A DNA stretch of 64,000 nt from Hippopus hippopus (GCA_946811185.2 OX328105.1:35963394-36027393); one strand, 5' to 3'; numbered from the stretch's first letter, positions 22,701 to 33,460 are shown. A program made the numbers and translations. Notes: generated by a model not told the origin, from the sequence alone.

Positions 22701-23224
22701 TTGATCGAAGAATCAGAACTAGAGATTTCAATCTAGATATAAGCCTACTATTATTACCGCGATCAGCCGGAAGTGCAAACCGTATTACCGTCAACAAAAT
22801 TATAATGCCGTGATGAAAAGTAAATCTCTAACGCCATTCATGAATTTCAATAATTGTTAATTTAACTTTGATACAAGAGAGAGAGATTTATGAAAGAAAA
22901 AATGCATTGATTTCAGACATGGCCAGATATTTAATGCAAACATCCATTTTGAGCTGATTCAAAACCCCTCGATCATTCAGATTCAAAATTTTCACCAGAA
23001 ATGTACTTGTGTAACTTTTGAAATACTGGATTATTAGGAAGTTTACAAGAAGGCATTTTTTTTTTCTCATTTTACTTATGCATAAAGAGAGCATTTTGCA
23101 GACGACAAATTAAAGGTGGCTTAGTTGATGGGTTTTGTTTTTGAAACGGTAGTAAATATGCTAGGATAGTGTGGAACCATTTTTTTGCATTTGGATTTAT
23201 ATGTATATATTGCTATAATGAGGA
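22701..23224. other. Unassigned
   Basis: Nothing was recognised. Confidence 0.4.
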
Positions 23225-23352
23225 TTTCTATCTTTGATAGGGTAGAAGGCATTGTGGGAAAAGGATGGGGAAAAAACATTATCTCTTTTTCCCACAATGT
23301 TTTCAAAATACTTCATCTTCAGGGTCATCAAAACTTGGGATTGTGTGGTTAA
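23225..23352 (-). mobile_element. Family A partial
   Basis: GATAGGGTAGAAGGCATTGT through CCCACAATGTTTTCAAAATA to AAAACTTGGGATTGTGTGGT. It abuts the next copy near 23346. Confidence 0.75.
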
Positions 23353-23563
23353 AAGAAGACAACATTTTAGACTTGTCCGAATTAAAAGCGATCGCAGACA
23401 ACGAATAACAAGCCACTGAAATATTTCGATGTTTTTCCTCTGGTAGAAAACAGTGAGGGAAAATGAAAGAAATGCTGTTTTCCAAAATTTTCTCCGTTTC
23501 CCACAATTTTCAAATGCTTTTCCATGGTCGCTAAAACTCGGGACTGTTAAGTAAAGGTTTAAA
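23346..23563 (-). mobile_element. Family A copy, diverged
   Basis: It begins with CAACATTTTAGACTTGTCCG text, has AAGAAATGCTG and a degraded right arm, and ends ACTCGGGACTGTTAAGTAAA. Confidence 0.75.
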
Positions 23564-24689
23564 GCAGGAAAAGTGCGAAAACAACTGCTATGCAACTTTC
23601 ATCCCGAAGAGCTGTGTGGCCGTATCAAATCACTTACAACCAAACATGCAAAATTCATTAAGATGGCTGTTAAATTGTAAGCTAACGGCCCTTAAAACAT
23701 ATATATATGTAACATCTAAACTAGATAATTACGTAACTGCCGATTTGGCCTGGTTTCGAATGAAAAATAGGTGAAGTATAGGTTCTGATTATATAAGGTG
23801 ATGCACACGTACTGTACTTACACTACTGTAACCGTGTTGGGATAGTCATTCAGTACAGTAAAACGGCAATAGCATACCACACGGTATGGACCAAACCAAA
23901 TAGCTTTTCGATAGAAATCTAAAAAAGAAAACTATAATGAATATAATAAAAGAACAGCCCTCGTATATACTGATGTGATTTGAGGTACATGTATAGCCGG
24001 AAATGGCTGAACAAGATCCTTGTCTGTTGTCTCTTATGTTCTATCGCGTTAAATTCGATGACAGAAATTTCACCAGGTATTCTCTGACACCCTCTTTACT
24101 AAAAGGCTCCGATTAGGGCGGACAACTTGAATTTTCTTCCCTTTGGATGACCTCGTAAAACATGGAATAAAAGAGTCAGAAGGGTGTAGACCCCAAATTT
24201 TGCACGTTTACAGCATTGATTAAATTAAGAACAAGCACTGGAGAGAATTGGTTGAAATTTAATTCAATTCACTTGGCTTAATATTTCGAATGAACCATTT
24301 TAATTGACATTTCCTAGACTTTGTAATACATCAACTCGGGCAATAAGACATCAATAAGCCTCCTTTTAGCGGAACCAATGCCAATACTAACTTTGAGCTG
24401 AAATGTAGTTAGACTTCGATAGTAGGACCTAATTTGTAACAGGACTAGTTCTGTCGGTCGTAAACCGTCAATATAATGAGTTTTAAAACAACGAAGAATT
24501 CTCATCTAAGTCTGAACATAGTGATGTTATGCACAGAAAAAAAAGATAAAAAACATTTGATAGTGATCAAAACGAAAAAAAGAAAAACCTTTGTTTCAAT
24601 GTGTTCAAACTACATTTAGATATACATTCAACTGGACTGAAACAGTGAGGGTCCAGATTAATGTTTATTCCTTTTGCTAACTAAATCTT
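23564..24689. other. Unassigned
   Basis: No repeat, motif or gene was recognised in this stretch of about 1.1 kb. Confidence 0.4.
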
Positions 24690-24962
24690 TCGATAATAAT
24701 AAGTGTCGGTCTCACATAGTTCGACTTCTCCACATCATGTAATCATGGCACGGCGACTTGTGCACTTACAGTATCTCTGTGCGTTCAGGGGGATTCTTCT
24801 TCAACAAGCATTTTACACAACACTATTATACCGTTGGCTGCTTTCCCAAATAAACATCGTATGGAACACTGCTCAATGCTGATATTTGTATGAATCCTAT
24901 TGCTGACCTCTGGATCATAAATCCAATACCTTACCGACTGAGGCACCAGGGTTGGCTCTAGA
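24690..24962 (-). mobile_element. SINE, same family as 11836-12136
   Basis: On the minus strand the head reads GTGCCTCAGTCGGTAAGGT (A box) and later TTTGGGAAAGCAGCCAACGG, matching the body of the complete SINE. The B box is degraded. Confidence 0.6.
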
Positions 24963-25995
24963 GTTATTGTGAATTCGGTCAGAAACGAGTTCTAATAAAA
25001 CAATTGTTGAGCGTGCAATACTTTCAGCAAACTGGTAAATACGAGTTAAATACTTTAACAAACATTTCTGAGTTGAAGCAGACCTGATAAAAAAGTTTAA
25101 ATATCAATTTCTATCTGTAGTTTCCGTCACTGTCGTCCAAGTTTGATACACTCCATTCCTAGCCGCGGGAGATTTGACTGCCGAAATTTTGTTTACGTTA
25201 GTATTCATGAGCTACAATATCAGTGTTTAGTCAAACAGTTAAAACGTCACATCACACCATGAAAGGAAACGTAACGTAACGCAATGTAACGTTGCGAAAC
25301 GTAACGCGACGTGACGTGACATGAAATAATATAACACCATAATCAATATCTGGCTTTAAATATTCGTGTTTCAATTGAAAACACTTCACCATTAAGTCTA
25401 GCTATGACGTCATTTGGAGAATCTTGTTTCTAAAATAGGGTATTTGTTTCTAAAATTTACCACGAAAATCCTTTCTTGCAAGTGATCAGTAACCTGAGAA
25501 TTTATTGGTTATAAATTCCGTAAAGTATTATGTTAGATCCAATGAAGATGCATGTTTATCCTGTCACCTTCTACAATTTCGACCCGGTAACAGGGTGCCG
25601 TATATTTTTTTTTTGATATCCGTCAGTTGGTCACGTGACCCCTAAGTGCGCACCTGCTAACTGGGACTATTTTCAACCAAGCGTCTTACTGCCGTAATGA
25701 ATGAATCAATCGCTAGCGAATACTTTTGCTCGTTTAATTAATAGTCTGTTATGTTAAAACACATTGTCTTCTTCGCCACATTATTTTTCTGCGGATATAC
25801 GTCACGTTTAATAATTATGACGTAGACAATATCATTTATGACGTCATTATTGCAGCTGCATATCCAGAGGGTGTTGTAAACACGGTTCTTCCTTTTTTAA
25901 AGTTTCTCATAGATCTAGTGAGAAAGATGTCAATATGTGCCTTATTTCGAGCGAAATGTTCAATTTAGTATGATTTTGGATTATAATTGAGAAAA
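24963..25995. other. Unassigned; short (GTAAC)-like tract
   Basis: AAACGTAACGTAACGCAATG then ACGTTGCGAAACGTAACGC at 25266-25320 is a degenerate pentanucleotide repeat. Nothing else was recognised. Confidence 0.5.
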
Positions 25996-26062
25996 GGGAT
26001 AAATAAAATAGACGGTTGGTGTCTTGGATTGGGAAAGTCGATCAAGTTCGGCTCCGGAAATT
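25996..26062 (+). repeat. Partial copy of the neighbouring palindrome arm
   Basis: GGATAAATAAAATAGACGGT then TGGTGTCTTGGATTGGG matches the left arm of the palindrome at 26133. Confidence 0.7.
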
Positions 26063-26132
26063 TTTTCAAGGTACGGTCTTTATCAATTTTTTGTTTGTTT
26101 GTTTGTTATGTTCCGTTACAGTGAGTGACAGG

Positions 26133-26289
26133 ATAAATAGAATAGATGGCTGGTGTCTTGGATGGGTTAAGTTTATCGGGCTCGGCTCCGAAATTTATCC
26201 GGTTCGCCTTCGGCTCACCAGATAAATTCCTCCGCCTTGCCCGATAAACTTAACCCATCCAAGACACCAACCATCTATTCTCTATTTAT
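26133..26289. mobile_element. Palindromic (foldback) element
   Basis: The left arm 26133-26181 and right arm 26239-26289 are complements with one mismatch and one 2-base gap. Both contain GGTGTCTTGGATGGGTTAAG or its complement. Inside lies a second short hairpin, AATTTATC…GATAAATT. A (TTTG)n tract precedes at 26086-26107. Confidence 0.85.
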
Positions 26290-26339
26290 TAATCAGAACA
26301 AGATATTGTCAGTCAAAAAGATGAAGACTTAATGTTGCG

Positions 26340-26460
26340 TGGTGGAAGAAAATCCAGGTACTCATGGATATGTGCACTGGCTGTTATTGTAATACTGAAG
26401 TATTGTTGAAAACATAATTTAACTACACAATCTATGTTTAAAAAAAAAAAAAAAAAATTC
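26340..26460 (+). mobile_element. SINE 3' fragment
   Basis: GGTGGAAGAAAATCCAGGTA, CATGGATATGTGCACTGGC and GTTGAAAACATAATTTAAC match the 3' body of the SINE at 11836-12136. An A-rich run follows at 26442-26457. Confidence 0.6.
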
Positions 26461-27470
26461 AACCTTGTCCAACATTTTACAATTACTCCTTTTGCACAAT
26501 TTCGTTATATGTACCTAGCATCTACTTGTGTTACCTGTAGCCATGATAATATTGCACAAATATGCTACACGTTTACTTTACTTCTTTTCTGGATGTAATG
26601 AGTTATAACTGAAAACCTCTCCCCACAAAAGAACATATACGTGGATCTTCATATCAAAGGAAGAAAAAGGAGAAGAGGAAAATGAAGAAGAAGAAGAAGA
26701 CCACGAAAATCAAGAAAGAACTGGAGAAGTTGAACAGTTTCTCCATTTGTTTTCAGAAGTCTGAAATTGCGTCGAAAAAACGGTTACAGATCGTTCATAA
26801 TCTGAATTGCGTTAAAACAGTTATGTCGACAACTTTTTCGAGCGAAATATGGATTTTTTTCCAGCCAAAATTAGTGAAGTTCAAGTACAACTAGCAAGGG
26901 GAATTGGTAAGCCAAGCTATGATAATTTGTGCTAATCGAAGGTCTTTTAGGGTGTCGGTTTTTGCAAATACGATAAATAACGTTTACGTAACGCAGAATT
27001 GTCTAAATCTTTTTATTTTACATCGACCCTTTGTAAGTCTCGCATTCACATTAAATATGCCTTTGTTTACAAAACAAATAGCATGTGCACATGCTCTCTT
27101 AACTTCTTGATTTATTATATACCTAAACGTTTTCCGGAGAAAATACATGCGTCTCACGCGGATGAAATATCACACAGGACAAAAAAAAAAACAAAATCCG
27201 TATATACACACTGTAAAAGACGGTTCCAAATATAGTATGATGACGGCATGTTGACGTAACTCGCGAGCGGTATAGGTATGCATTCATTTGCAATTTGATT
27301 GGTCAATATTTTACGTTGTAATATTCATACGCCATTCATAAAAACGACGTTACTGGCTACTACATCCTTATTTGTTTTATTTTGTTTACCCTTTTCGAAT
27401 AAAATGTCAATAATTTGCAATATTTTGTCGTTGAAAAGGTGTAGGTATATAGTAAAAGGAATGTTATCTT
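26461..27470. other. Unassigned
   Basis: A GAAGAAGAAG patch lies at 26680-26700. Nothing else was recognised. Confidence 0.4.
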
Positions 27471-27606
27471 GTAGCGACTTTCCTGGTGCTTGTATTTACT
27501 TCTCGCTACGTAAGAAAACTGGCATAACGCTCGACCTTCGGTCTCGGGCGATACCAAATTTTCTCACGCTGCTCGAAGTAAATATAAGCACCAGGAAAGT
27601 CACTAC
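27471..27606. repeat. Inverted repeat with about 32-bp arms
   Basis: Arms at 27471-27502 and 27575-27606 both contain GACTTTCCTGGTGCTT or its complement, with two mismatches. Weaker complementarity continues outward for about 15 bp. The loop contains GACCTTCGGTC, itself a small hairpin. Confidence 0.85.
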
Positions 27607-28057
27607 AGCATAATATTCCGTATTTATCCCACAAGAATATGTTAAGGTAGTAGACCCGTAAAGGAAAACAGCTATTTCCACTGTAATATTATCTTACAAA
27701 ATTTGCTATGATTAAAAATGAGTATTATTGTACTACTTCAACCGAGCCACTTCTTCCTTTCTTTCCTTCTTAGAAATATCATTTATAAATCTAAAACCAC
27801 TATATTCTCATTACGAAGGGAGATAATAATTACATCCCTTTTCAGGAAACTAACAAAAGTATCAACAAATAATTTCAAGATAGACATCAATGGAACTTCT
27901 GGTCGGTTAAAAATGTGCAAAAGTATTATATCAGTATAAATCCTTATTTATCAACTAACAAGAAATTTTATTCCATATTGCACTAGAAGCGTTAGGGGCG
28001 TTCTACCTTAACGTTCAAATGATACACTAGTGACAGCATTCATCTTATATTGAAAGT
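27607..28057. other. Unassigned
   Basis: Nothing was recognised. Confidence 0.4.
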
Positions 28058-28301
28058 TTAACCATTAGGTTTCTAAGTGCGGCTCAATGACTTAGACTGC
28101 TAAGCTGAACTAGAGGACCTTTTGTGGACAGTGTAGATCAAGATCAGACTGCACAGAACGTCAGAGCTGCAGTCTGATCTTGAATCTATACTGTCCAGTG
28201 AGGAGATATTCTTTCTTAAAAAAGTTGAAAATAGTAACATTGGTTTTTTTTACTATCGGCTTGAAAGTTTCACTATATTTATTTAGCAGCTCAAAGGTTA
28301 A
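28058..28301 (+). mobile_element. Family B MITE with duplicated left end
   Basis: A first left end (TTAACCATTAGGTTTCTAAG) is followed by a second (CTTAGACTGCTAAGC). The hairpin carries an extra 5 bases (GAACGTCAGAGCTGCAG). It ends TTTAGCAGCTCAAAGGTTAA. Confidence 0.8.
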
Positions 28302-28424
28302 ATCTTATTCTGAATTTCAACATTCTGATTGGTTGCTGGTACAATTCATCGCTTTTTTTTTTTTACCACTTGGATAGACTTTAAGTCAGACTTCAGTCAG
28401 GCTTTAGACCTTTGAAACGCAATT

Positions 28425-28530
28425 CCATGTTTTATCGACTGCGACAGGAAAAGCCTGTTGAAAACATTGTGTCGGAAACATGCATTTTCTCCTTTTACCA
28501 CAAAGTTTTCTACCTTTTTCAAGACATATT
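28425..28530 (+). mobile_element. Family A partial
   Basis: GTTGAAAACATTGTGTCGG and TGCATTTTCTCCTTTTACCA are present; both ends are lost. Confidence 0.65.
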
Positions 28531-28552
28531 CCCATCAATTATGTTACATTTA

Positions 28553-28626
28553 CGTTCTGTGCAGTCTGATCTTGATCTGCACTGTCCACAAAAGGTCCTC
28601 TAGTCCAGCTTAGCAGCCTAAGGGTA
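28553..28626 (-). mobile_element. Family B partial
   Basis: GTTCTGTGCAGTCTGATCTT through CTTAGCAGCCTAAGGGTAAA. The left stem is missing. Confidence 0.7.
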
Positions 28627-29100
28627 AACATGCTATCAGTATGTTTATTAATCGGAAAAGCCGGACACATTACACTCATCAGAATATATTGCTTCAGTTC
28701 CATATAAATCTTATTTTCTCTTCTTTTAACGATTAGAATCTGCCGTAGCTTTTTTTGCTCGCATTTTTTTTTTAAATTGAAAAGTAATTCTCGACTGTTA
28801 TTGGTATCTATTCTGAGAAATTAAAGATTTGATTAAAGTTGAAACTTTTATTACAAAGTGACTTTTTACGGCACATTTCAGTTCTACTGCAGTCAGCAAT
28901 TTTTGGTTCAAAGACATTAAAAAATCTTTTTGTCTATGAGTTTTCACTTCTTGAAATATTTTTGTTATACTCAGTCGGTCTGCAGAAGGTTAGTTGGGTC
29001 ATATTTCCCTTCAATTGTACAAGGTCGAGTAACTAAGGCGTTTGTGGCGAACCCAGGATACCTGGGTTAAAGACCTCACTGCAACTGCTTGAACTGATCA
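28627..29100. other. Unassigned
   Basis: Nothing was recognised. Confidence 0.4.
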
Positions 29101-29371
29101 GCGCGCATAGCTTAAGGTGTACCTAGAGCATAGAATTTGTAAACATCAAGTCTTGGGTCTCTTGAGGGTGTGGGTTCAAGCCTCATGGCTGGCCAACTAG
29201 AATTACTAATAGTCTTTCGGATGAGACATTAAACCGCGGTTTCATGTGACGACGCTATACACCGAGCACGTTACAGAACCAGGCGTAACTTAGGATGTAT
29301 TCAGGGGACGTCGCCCATATGGGAAACGGGTGGCGACGAAAAATAAACGCAAATTCAGTCAATCAACCAAT
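29101..29371 (+). mobile_element. tRNA-derived SINE, second type
   Basis: The head is GCGCGCATAGCTTAAGGTGT (A-box side) with B box GGGTTCAAGCC (29172-29182). The body has CTTTCGGATGAGACATTAAA, a block shared by many invertebrate SINEs, then CGAGCACGTTACAGAACC. The tail is AAAAATAAACGCAAATTC with CAATCAACCAATCAAC. It differs in body from the SINE at 11836. Confidence 0.7.
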
Positions 29372-29753
29372 CAACTGCTTGAATGTTCTTACAATGAGAA
29401 TGCATTTTCGCTTTGGTATGGATAGATAGATGTTAACTTCGATCTTTCTCCCTAAAAGGATATGCTTCAATGCATCTAACACAGAAACATCCACAATAAT
29501 GCAACAATGCGCTTTCAATATCTTTGTTCGTCTTTCAGTAAGTCTTTGTGACCCTTCGTATTATTAAACAAACAAACAAACAAAAGTTATAAATGATACT
29601 TCCTAATACTCTGACCTTTCTATCTTTCTTGCATGATTCCGAATGACAAGTTACGCTTCTATATATATTACGTAGGCTGTTTACATGTCAACAAGGGTAG
29701 AGTACATACTTTACAACAATCCGCAGTTATAATTGAACTTTCTTTGAACTAGT
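29372..29753. other. Unassigned
   Basis: A short (CAAA)n run lies at 29568-29584. Nothing else was recognised. Confidence 0.4.
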
Positions 29754-29975
29754 TTATCGCTTTACCAAACAAACCCGGTCTTTGACAAACTTTCAGAGGA
29801 AGTATTTCAGAAATCATTTTGGGAAAAGGAGAAAATGATGGTAACCAACTTTTTTTCTTTCTTTTTTCAACAACGTTTTCTAGTCTCTCAAATACAAATC
29901 CCAGAAATTAAGCTCATAACGTTTTTCGTATGCACATGCTTTCAACTTGTACCAGTAAAATGTTTTGTCGCACTA
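29754..29975 (+). mobile_element. Family A MITE, diverged
   Basis: It begins CGCTTTACCAAACAAACCCG; AAGGAGAAAATGATGGTAAC; it ends near AAAATGTTTTGTCGC. The terminal TTAA is not preserved. Confidence 0.75.
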
Positions 29976-30264
29976 CAAGCACATATGCCATAAAGAAGAA
30001 AACTTTACACTGTCGGATAAGTTGAGCAAACTTTCTCAATCACTGGCAACAGGAACATGGAATTTTACGTCAGCCTTTTATGAATCGACAACTGTAGATC
30101 CAAATGTGCATTCTATTCTTGATTTTTGCTATTTGATAAAGAACTTTAAGCCGCACTAGACGTAAAAGATTCGTTATAAAATTCTGTTACATGCTAACCT
30201 CTGATGTAAAGCTTCACAATCCTCTTAACCGACCGTTACTTCAGTGTGAAGGCGTTGACCTCAT

Positions 30265-30690
30265 TTAACTCTTAGACTGCTAAGCGCGACTCACTGACCT
30301 TTTGCGGACAGTGTAGATCAAGATCAGACTGCACAGAACGTGCAGTCTGATCTTGGATCTACACTGTCGATAAAGAGATGTTTTTCTCAAAAAAAAAAAA
30401 AAAAAATTGAAATAACATCAATGGGGTTTTTACCATCGGCTAGAAACTTTCGTTTAACCCTTAGGCTGCTAAGCGCGACTCACTGGCCTTTTGCGAACAG
30501 CGTAGATCAAGATCAGACTGCACAGAACGTGCAGTCTGATCTTGGATCTACACTGTTCGATAAGGAGATATCTTTTCTCCCAAAATACCTTTCAGACAGC
30601 AATATTTGGGTTGTTACTATCAGCTGGAAAATTTAATTTCTTTTATTTAGCAGGATAAGGGTTAATTTACTTAGGAGGATAAGAGCTAAG
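30265..30690 (+). mobile_element. Family B MITE interrupted by another family B copy
   Basis: The left part (30265-30457) runs from TTAACTCTTAGACTGCTAAG through a perfect hairpin to CTAGAAACTTTCGTTTAA. The right end (TTACTTAGGAGGATAAGAG) resumes after the inserted copy. Confidence 0.85.
30454..30665 (+). mobile_element. Family B MITE, full length
   Basis: TTAA at 30454-30457 and 30662-30665 bound 204 bp. The termini are CCCTTAGGCTGCTAAG and TTTAGCAGGATAAGGG, inverted copies of each other. The central hairpin has stem GATCAGACTGCAC and loop AGAAC. Confidence 0.9.
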
Positions 30691-30706
30691 ATGTTAAGCA
30701 GTCACT

Positions 30707-30937
30707 TCACGCTTTACTAAACAGTTGCAAGGTTTAAGGACACGGAAGAAGAAATCTGTTAAAAAACGTCGTGGAAAAGGGAGAAAATGCTAAAAGATCA
30801 GCATTTTTTCCCTTTTCCCACAATGTTTTCTAACCTTATACAAACAAATTCAATCACTTGAACCACACTTAAATTTCATATTGCAAAGGCCCTAAATTTG
30901 TACACGTATAAAATTTTGTTGTCTGGTAAAGAGTTCA
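30707..30937 (+). mobile_element. Family A MITE
   Basis: CACGCTTTACTAAACAGTTG start; hairpin GAAAATGCT and AGCATTTTTTCC; end GTTGTCTGGTAAAGAGTTC. Confidence 0.8.
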
Positions 30938-31002
30938 ACATTGCAAAGTGTTACGGAGAACATGACATCCGTATCTATAACAAGAGTGGTACATTCAATA
31001 CT

Positions 31003-31465
31003 TGAGCCGTGCTCTGGCAAAAAGGGGCTTAACCCTTTACCAAACAATCCCTAGTTTTCACGACCCTGAGGAGGAAGTCTTTTGAAAACATTGTGGGAAA
31101 AGGAGAAAATGCTGGTAACCAGCATTTTCTCCTTTTCTCACAATGTTTACTACCCTTCCCAAATTAAACTTTAATTTTTGAGTCACATTAGTTTTGTCGT
31201 CTGCAAAGGCTTTCAGTTTGGACAAGTCTAAAATTTTGTCGTTCGGTAAAGAGTTAATGCATCTCTGTGATGCATTGTACCAAGCAAGTCATTACTTAAT
31301 CATGGATCCACAAACTCAATTTTGTCCAACAATCGACTGAATCGTGAGGTAGACTGGTCCTTTGACACGCAGAAAATTGACTGATAGCAAAAAGTTTTAG
31401 CGCCGGCTGCGCAGGCTGACCTTAGTCGATACTTTTTGCTGTTGCATTAAGCCCCCTTTCTACAT
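31003..31465 (+). mobile_element. Family D palindrome interrupted by family A
   Basis: The left end GAGCCGTGCTCTGGCAAAAA lies before the insert; TGCATCTCTGTGATGCATTG to GCATTAAGCCCCCTTTC follows it. Relative to the intact copy at 43597, the join occurs at the TTAA of GGCTTAATGC. The central stem is partly lost (GGCTGCGCAGGCTGACC only). Confidence 0.85.
31029..31257 (+). mobile_element. Family A MITE, best preserved copy
   Basis: TTAA at 31029-31032 and 31254-31257 enclose 221 bp. The ends are CCCTTTACCAAACAATCCC and GTCGTTCGGTAAAGAG (inverted, imperfect). The hairpin arms run GGGAAAAGGAGAAAATGCTGG and its near-perfect complement around TAA. Confidence 0.92.
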
Positions 31466-31693
31466 TTGTATTGTCAACTTTTGTTGGATTGTTGAATTAT
31501 GCATTTTTTTTTTTTTCTGAAGGACTTTATAAATGCACTTTTGTGTCATTAACCTAATGAAATACAAGGTCAGTTTTCAATGTTGTGGACACTCCAGATC
31601 AATGGTTCTTGGATTTAAAATGCCCTAGATGTCTTTTACAAGGCTTGAGAATGTCTAGTTTAAAAGTCAAAACTTCACATCGCGATAAAAGAA
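31466..31693. other. Unassigned spacer
   Basis: Nothing was recognised. Confidence 0.4.
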
Positions 31694-31905
31694 TTAACCC
31701 TTAGGCTGCTTAGCGCGACTCTCTGACCTTTTGCGGACAGTGTAGATCAAGATCAGACTGCACAGAACGTGCAGTCTGATCTTAGATCTGCACTGCCCGA
31801 TAAGGCGATATTATTTCCCAAAACATAACTTTGAAAAAGCAATATTTGGGTAATTACTATCGAATCGAAAATCACATTTTAGTTATTTAGTAGAATAAAG
31901 GTTAA
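31694..31905 (+). mobile_element. Family B MITE, full length
   Basis: TTAA at both ends; perfect 13-bp central stem with loop AGAAC. Confidence 0.9.
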
Positions 31906-32107
31906 AAAATCCTCTTTTAGTGTAGGTACTAAATCTTCATACGAAAATGTTATCAAACTATGATCAAAGCCTCTTTTGGCAATGTTTTATCGGTAAATCT
32001 TACACTCTCGGCATCAAGATATTTAGAATATTTGAACGACTTCCTCATTGCGAGAAAAGTGCAATAGAAGGGATTGTCAGTTACATCTTTTGTTACATGT
32101 AACTGTT

Positions 32108-32540
32108 TATAACACGATACATCTTAGACTTGACAAATTTGATAACAAAGGCAGACTACACAAAAAATATGGCTAACATGATGAGGTTTGTCTGCAATAG
32201 GACAGACAACATTGTGGGAAAAGGAGAATATGCTGGTTACCAGCATTTTCTCCTTTTCAAACAATGTTTACAAAAGCCCTCTTTCTCATGGTCGTTAACC
32301 CTTAAACTGCTAAATAAATAGAATGAAGATTGCTAGCTAATAGTACATACCGAAACACTGCGATTTCGAATGGCTTGTCACTGGGAAAAACTCACCGTAT
32401 CAGACGGTGTAGATCCAAGATCAGACTGCACGTTCTGTGCAGTCTGATCTTGATTAACACTGTCCGCAAAAGGTCAGTGAGTCGCCCTCAGCAGCCTAAG
32501 TGTTAAGACATAGGATTGCTCAAAAGATAAAGGGTTTTAC
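32108..32540 (-). mobile_element. Family A MITE interrupted by family B
   Basis: CATCTTAGACTTGACAAATT through the hairpin (TATGCTGGTTACCAGCATTT) to CATGGTCG lies left of the insert. GACATAGGATTGCTCAAAAG then ATAAAGGGTTT, the expected end of family A, lies right of it. Confidence 0.85.
32295..32506 (-). mobile_element. Family B MITE inserted in family A
   Basis: TTAA at 32295-32298 and 32503-32506. The ends are CCCTTAAACTGCTAAATAA and GCAGCCTAAGTG. Confidence 0.9.
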
Positions 32541-32589
32541 GGCGTTAGAGAAGTAAATGATCACTGGATCATTGGCTAAACTCGTCTCT

Positions 32590-32730
32590 AATAATATACC
32601 TCGTAGAATTTATAAACAATAGTTTATGAAAAGTACCGAAAAAAACGCAGAAAAAGGAGAAATTGCTTTAAAAAAAAAGCAACTGCTTTTTTCCAATCAA
32701 TGTTTTAGAAAGCTGGCAACTACGTGGACG
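32590..32730 (+). mobile_element. Family A-like hairpin, diverged
   Basis: GCAGAAAAAGGAGAAATTGC and a GCAACTGCTTTTTTCC arm retain the outline only. Confidence 0.45.
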
Positions 32731-33019
32731 TAAAAATATGGTAAATGGTCATAACTGATGGAGCCTTCTGCAACAATTTTCAACTCCGAGAAAATTTGGG
32801 AAAGGGAAGTCAATGTGTTCAGCCCTCTTTCCTGTTAGTATCACGCATAATACACTTTATCATGCACTGCATGTTCATAAACAAACTCTGTCACCCATCT
32901 GTCGTTTCTTTGCCGGGACGGTCTCTCAAGCTTACCCTTTTATTTAGCGCCAAATACATAAACTCGATCCTTTTTGATGCCTGAAAATAGAATCCACTGA
33001 GACTCAGAAGGATTTTTGT
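32731..33019. other. Unassigned
   Basis: Nothing was recognised. Confidence 0.4.
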
Positions 33020-33113
33020 CTCATAGGCCCGACCAAACAAGCGGACGGAATAGATCTTGATCTATGCCGTCCGCAAAAGTCTCTGTTTTCGCCTAAGGCG
33101 CCGAAAGGGTTAA
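33020..33113 (-). mobile_element. Family B copy lacking its central hairpin
   Basis: GCGGACGGAATAGATC is joined directly to TTGATCTATGCCGTCCGC, so the inner stem is gone. The end is AAGGCGCCGAAAGGGTTAA. Confidence 0.7.
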
Positions 33114-33121
33114 ATGGTGTT

Positions 33122-33329
33122 TTATGGTCCTTTCGACAACACATCAGTTATAGCACGACGACAGGTTATTTGTTCCTGTATATTTATGGTTTGAACACAT
33201 ACTAAACTGGGCCTCTGCAATGTCTTGACCAAAGACACTACTACATGACCATCTTCACTAGCAGGAACGGATTCAAGCATTTCCTTGGTATACAAACCAA
33301 GCACCTGAACCGCGAAGCCGTTGACACCG
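33122..33329 (-). other. Candidate terminal coding exon, unidentified
   Basis: On the minus strand a pyrimidine-rich stretch ending in TGTAAATTAG (splice acceptor-like, AG at about 33330) is followed by an open frame to a TAA at 33124-33122. It encodes about 68 residues, beginning GVNGFAVQVLGLYTKEMLES and ending RRAITDVLSKGP. The composition looks protein-like: no low complexity and few rare residues. No family was recognised. A family B fragment starts 8 bp beyond the stop. No upstream exon was found. If real, it could be the last exon of a host gene to the right, or a retrocopy piece. It could equally be a chance frame, since 68 open codons are not rare here. Confidence 0.3.
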
Positions 33330-33424
33330 CCTAATTTACACAAAACAAGTAATAACAAGTGTATCTGTCTTTTCCATCCTTCACCAATACATTTATTATT
33401 ACTTTTATCTATTCCGTTTTCCAA

Positions 33425-33460
33425 TCTTCCTTCCTTCCTTCCTTCCTTCCTTCCTTACCT
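33425..33460. repeat. (TTCC)n microsatellite
   Basis: About eight tandem CTTC units. Confidence 0.95.

Noticed and set aside
30265..32506. CRISPR-like array of repeated hairpins
   Set aside because: The repeats are complete MITEs of 200-230 bp with TTAA ends, dispersed in both orientations, and there are no uniform spacers or cas genes.
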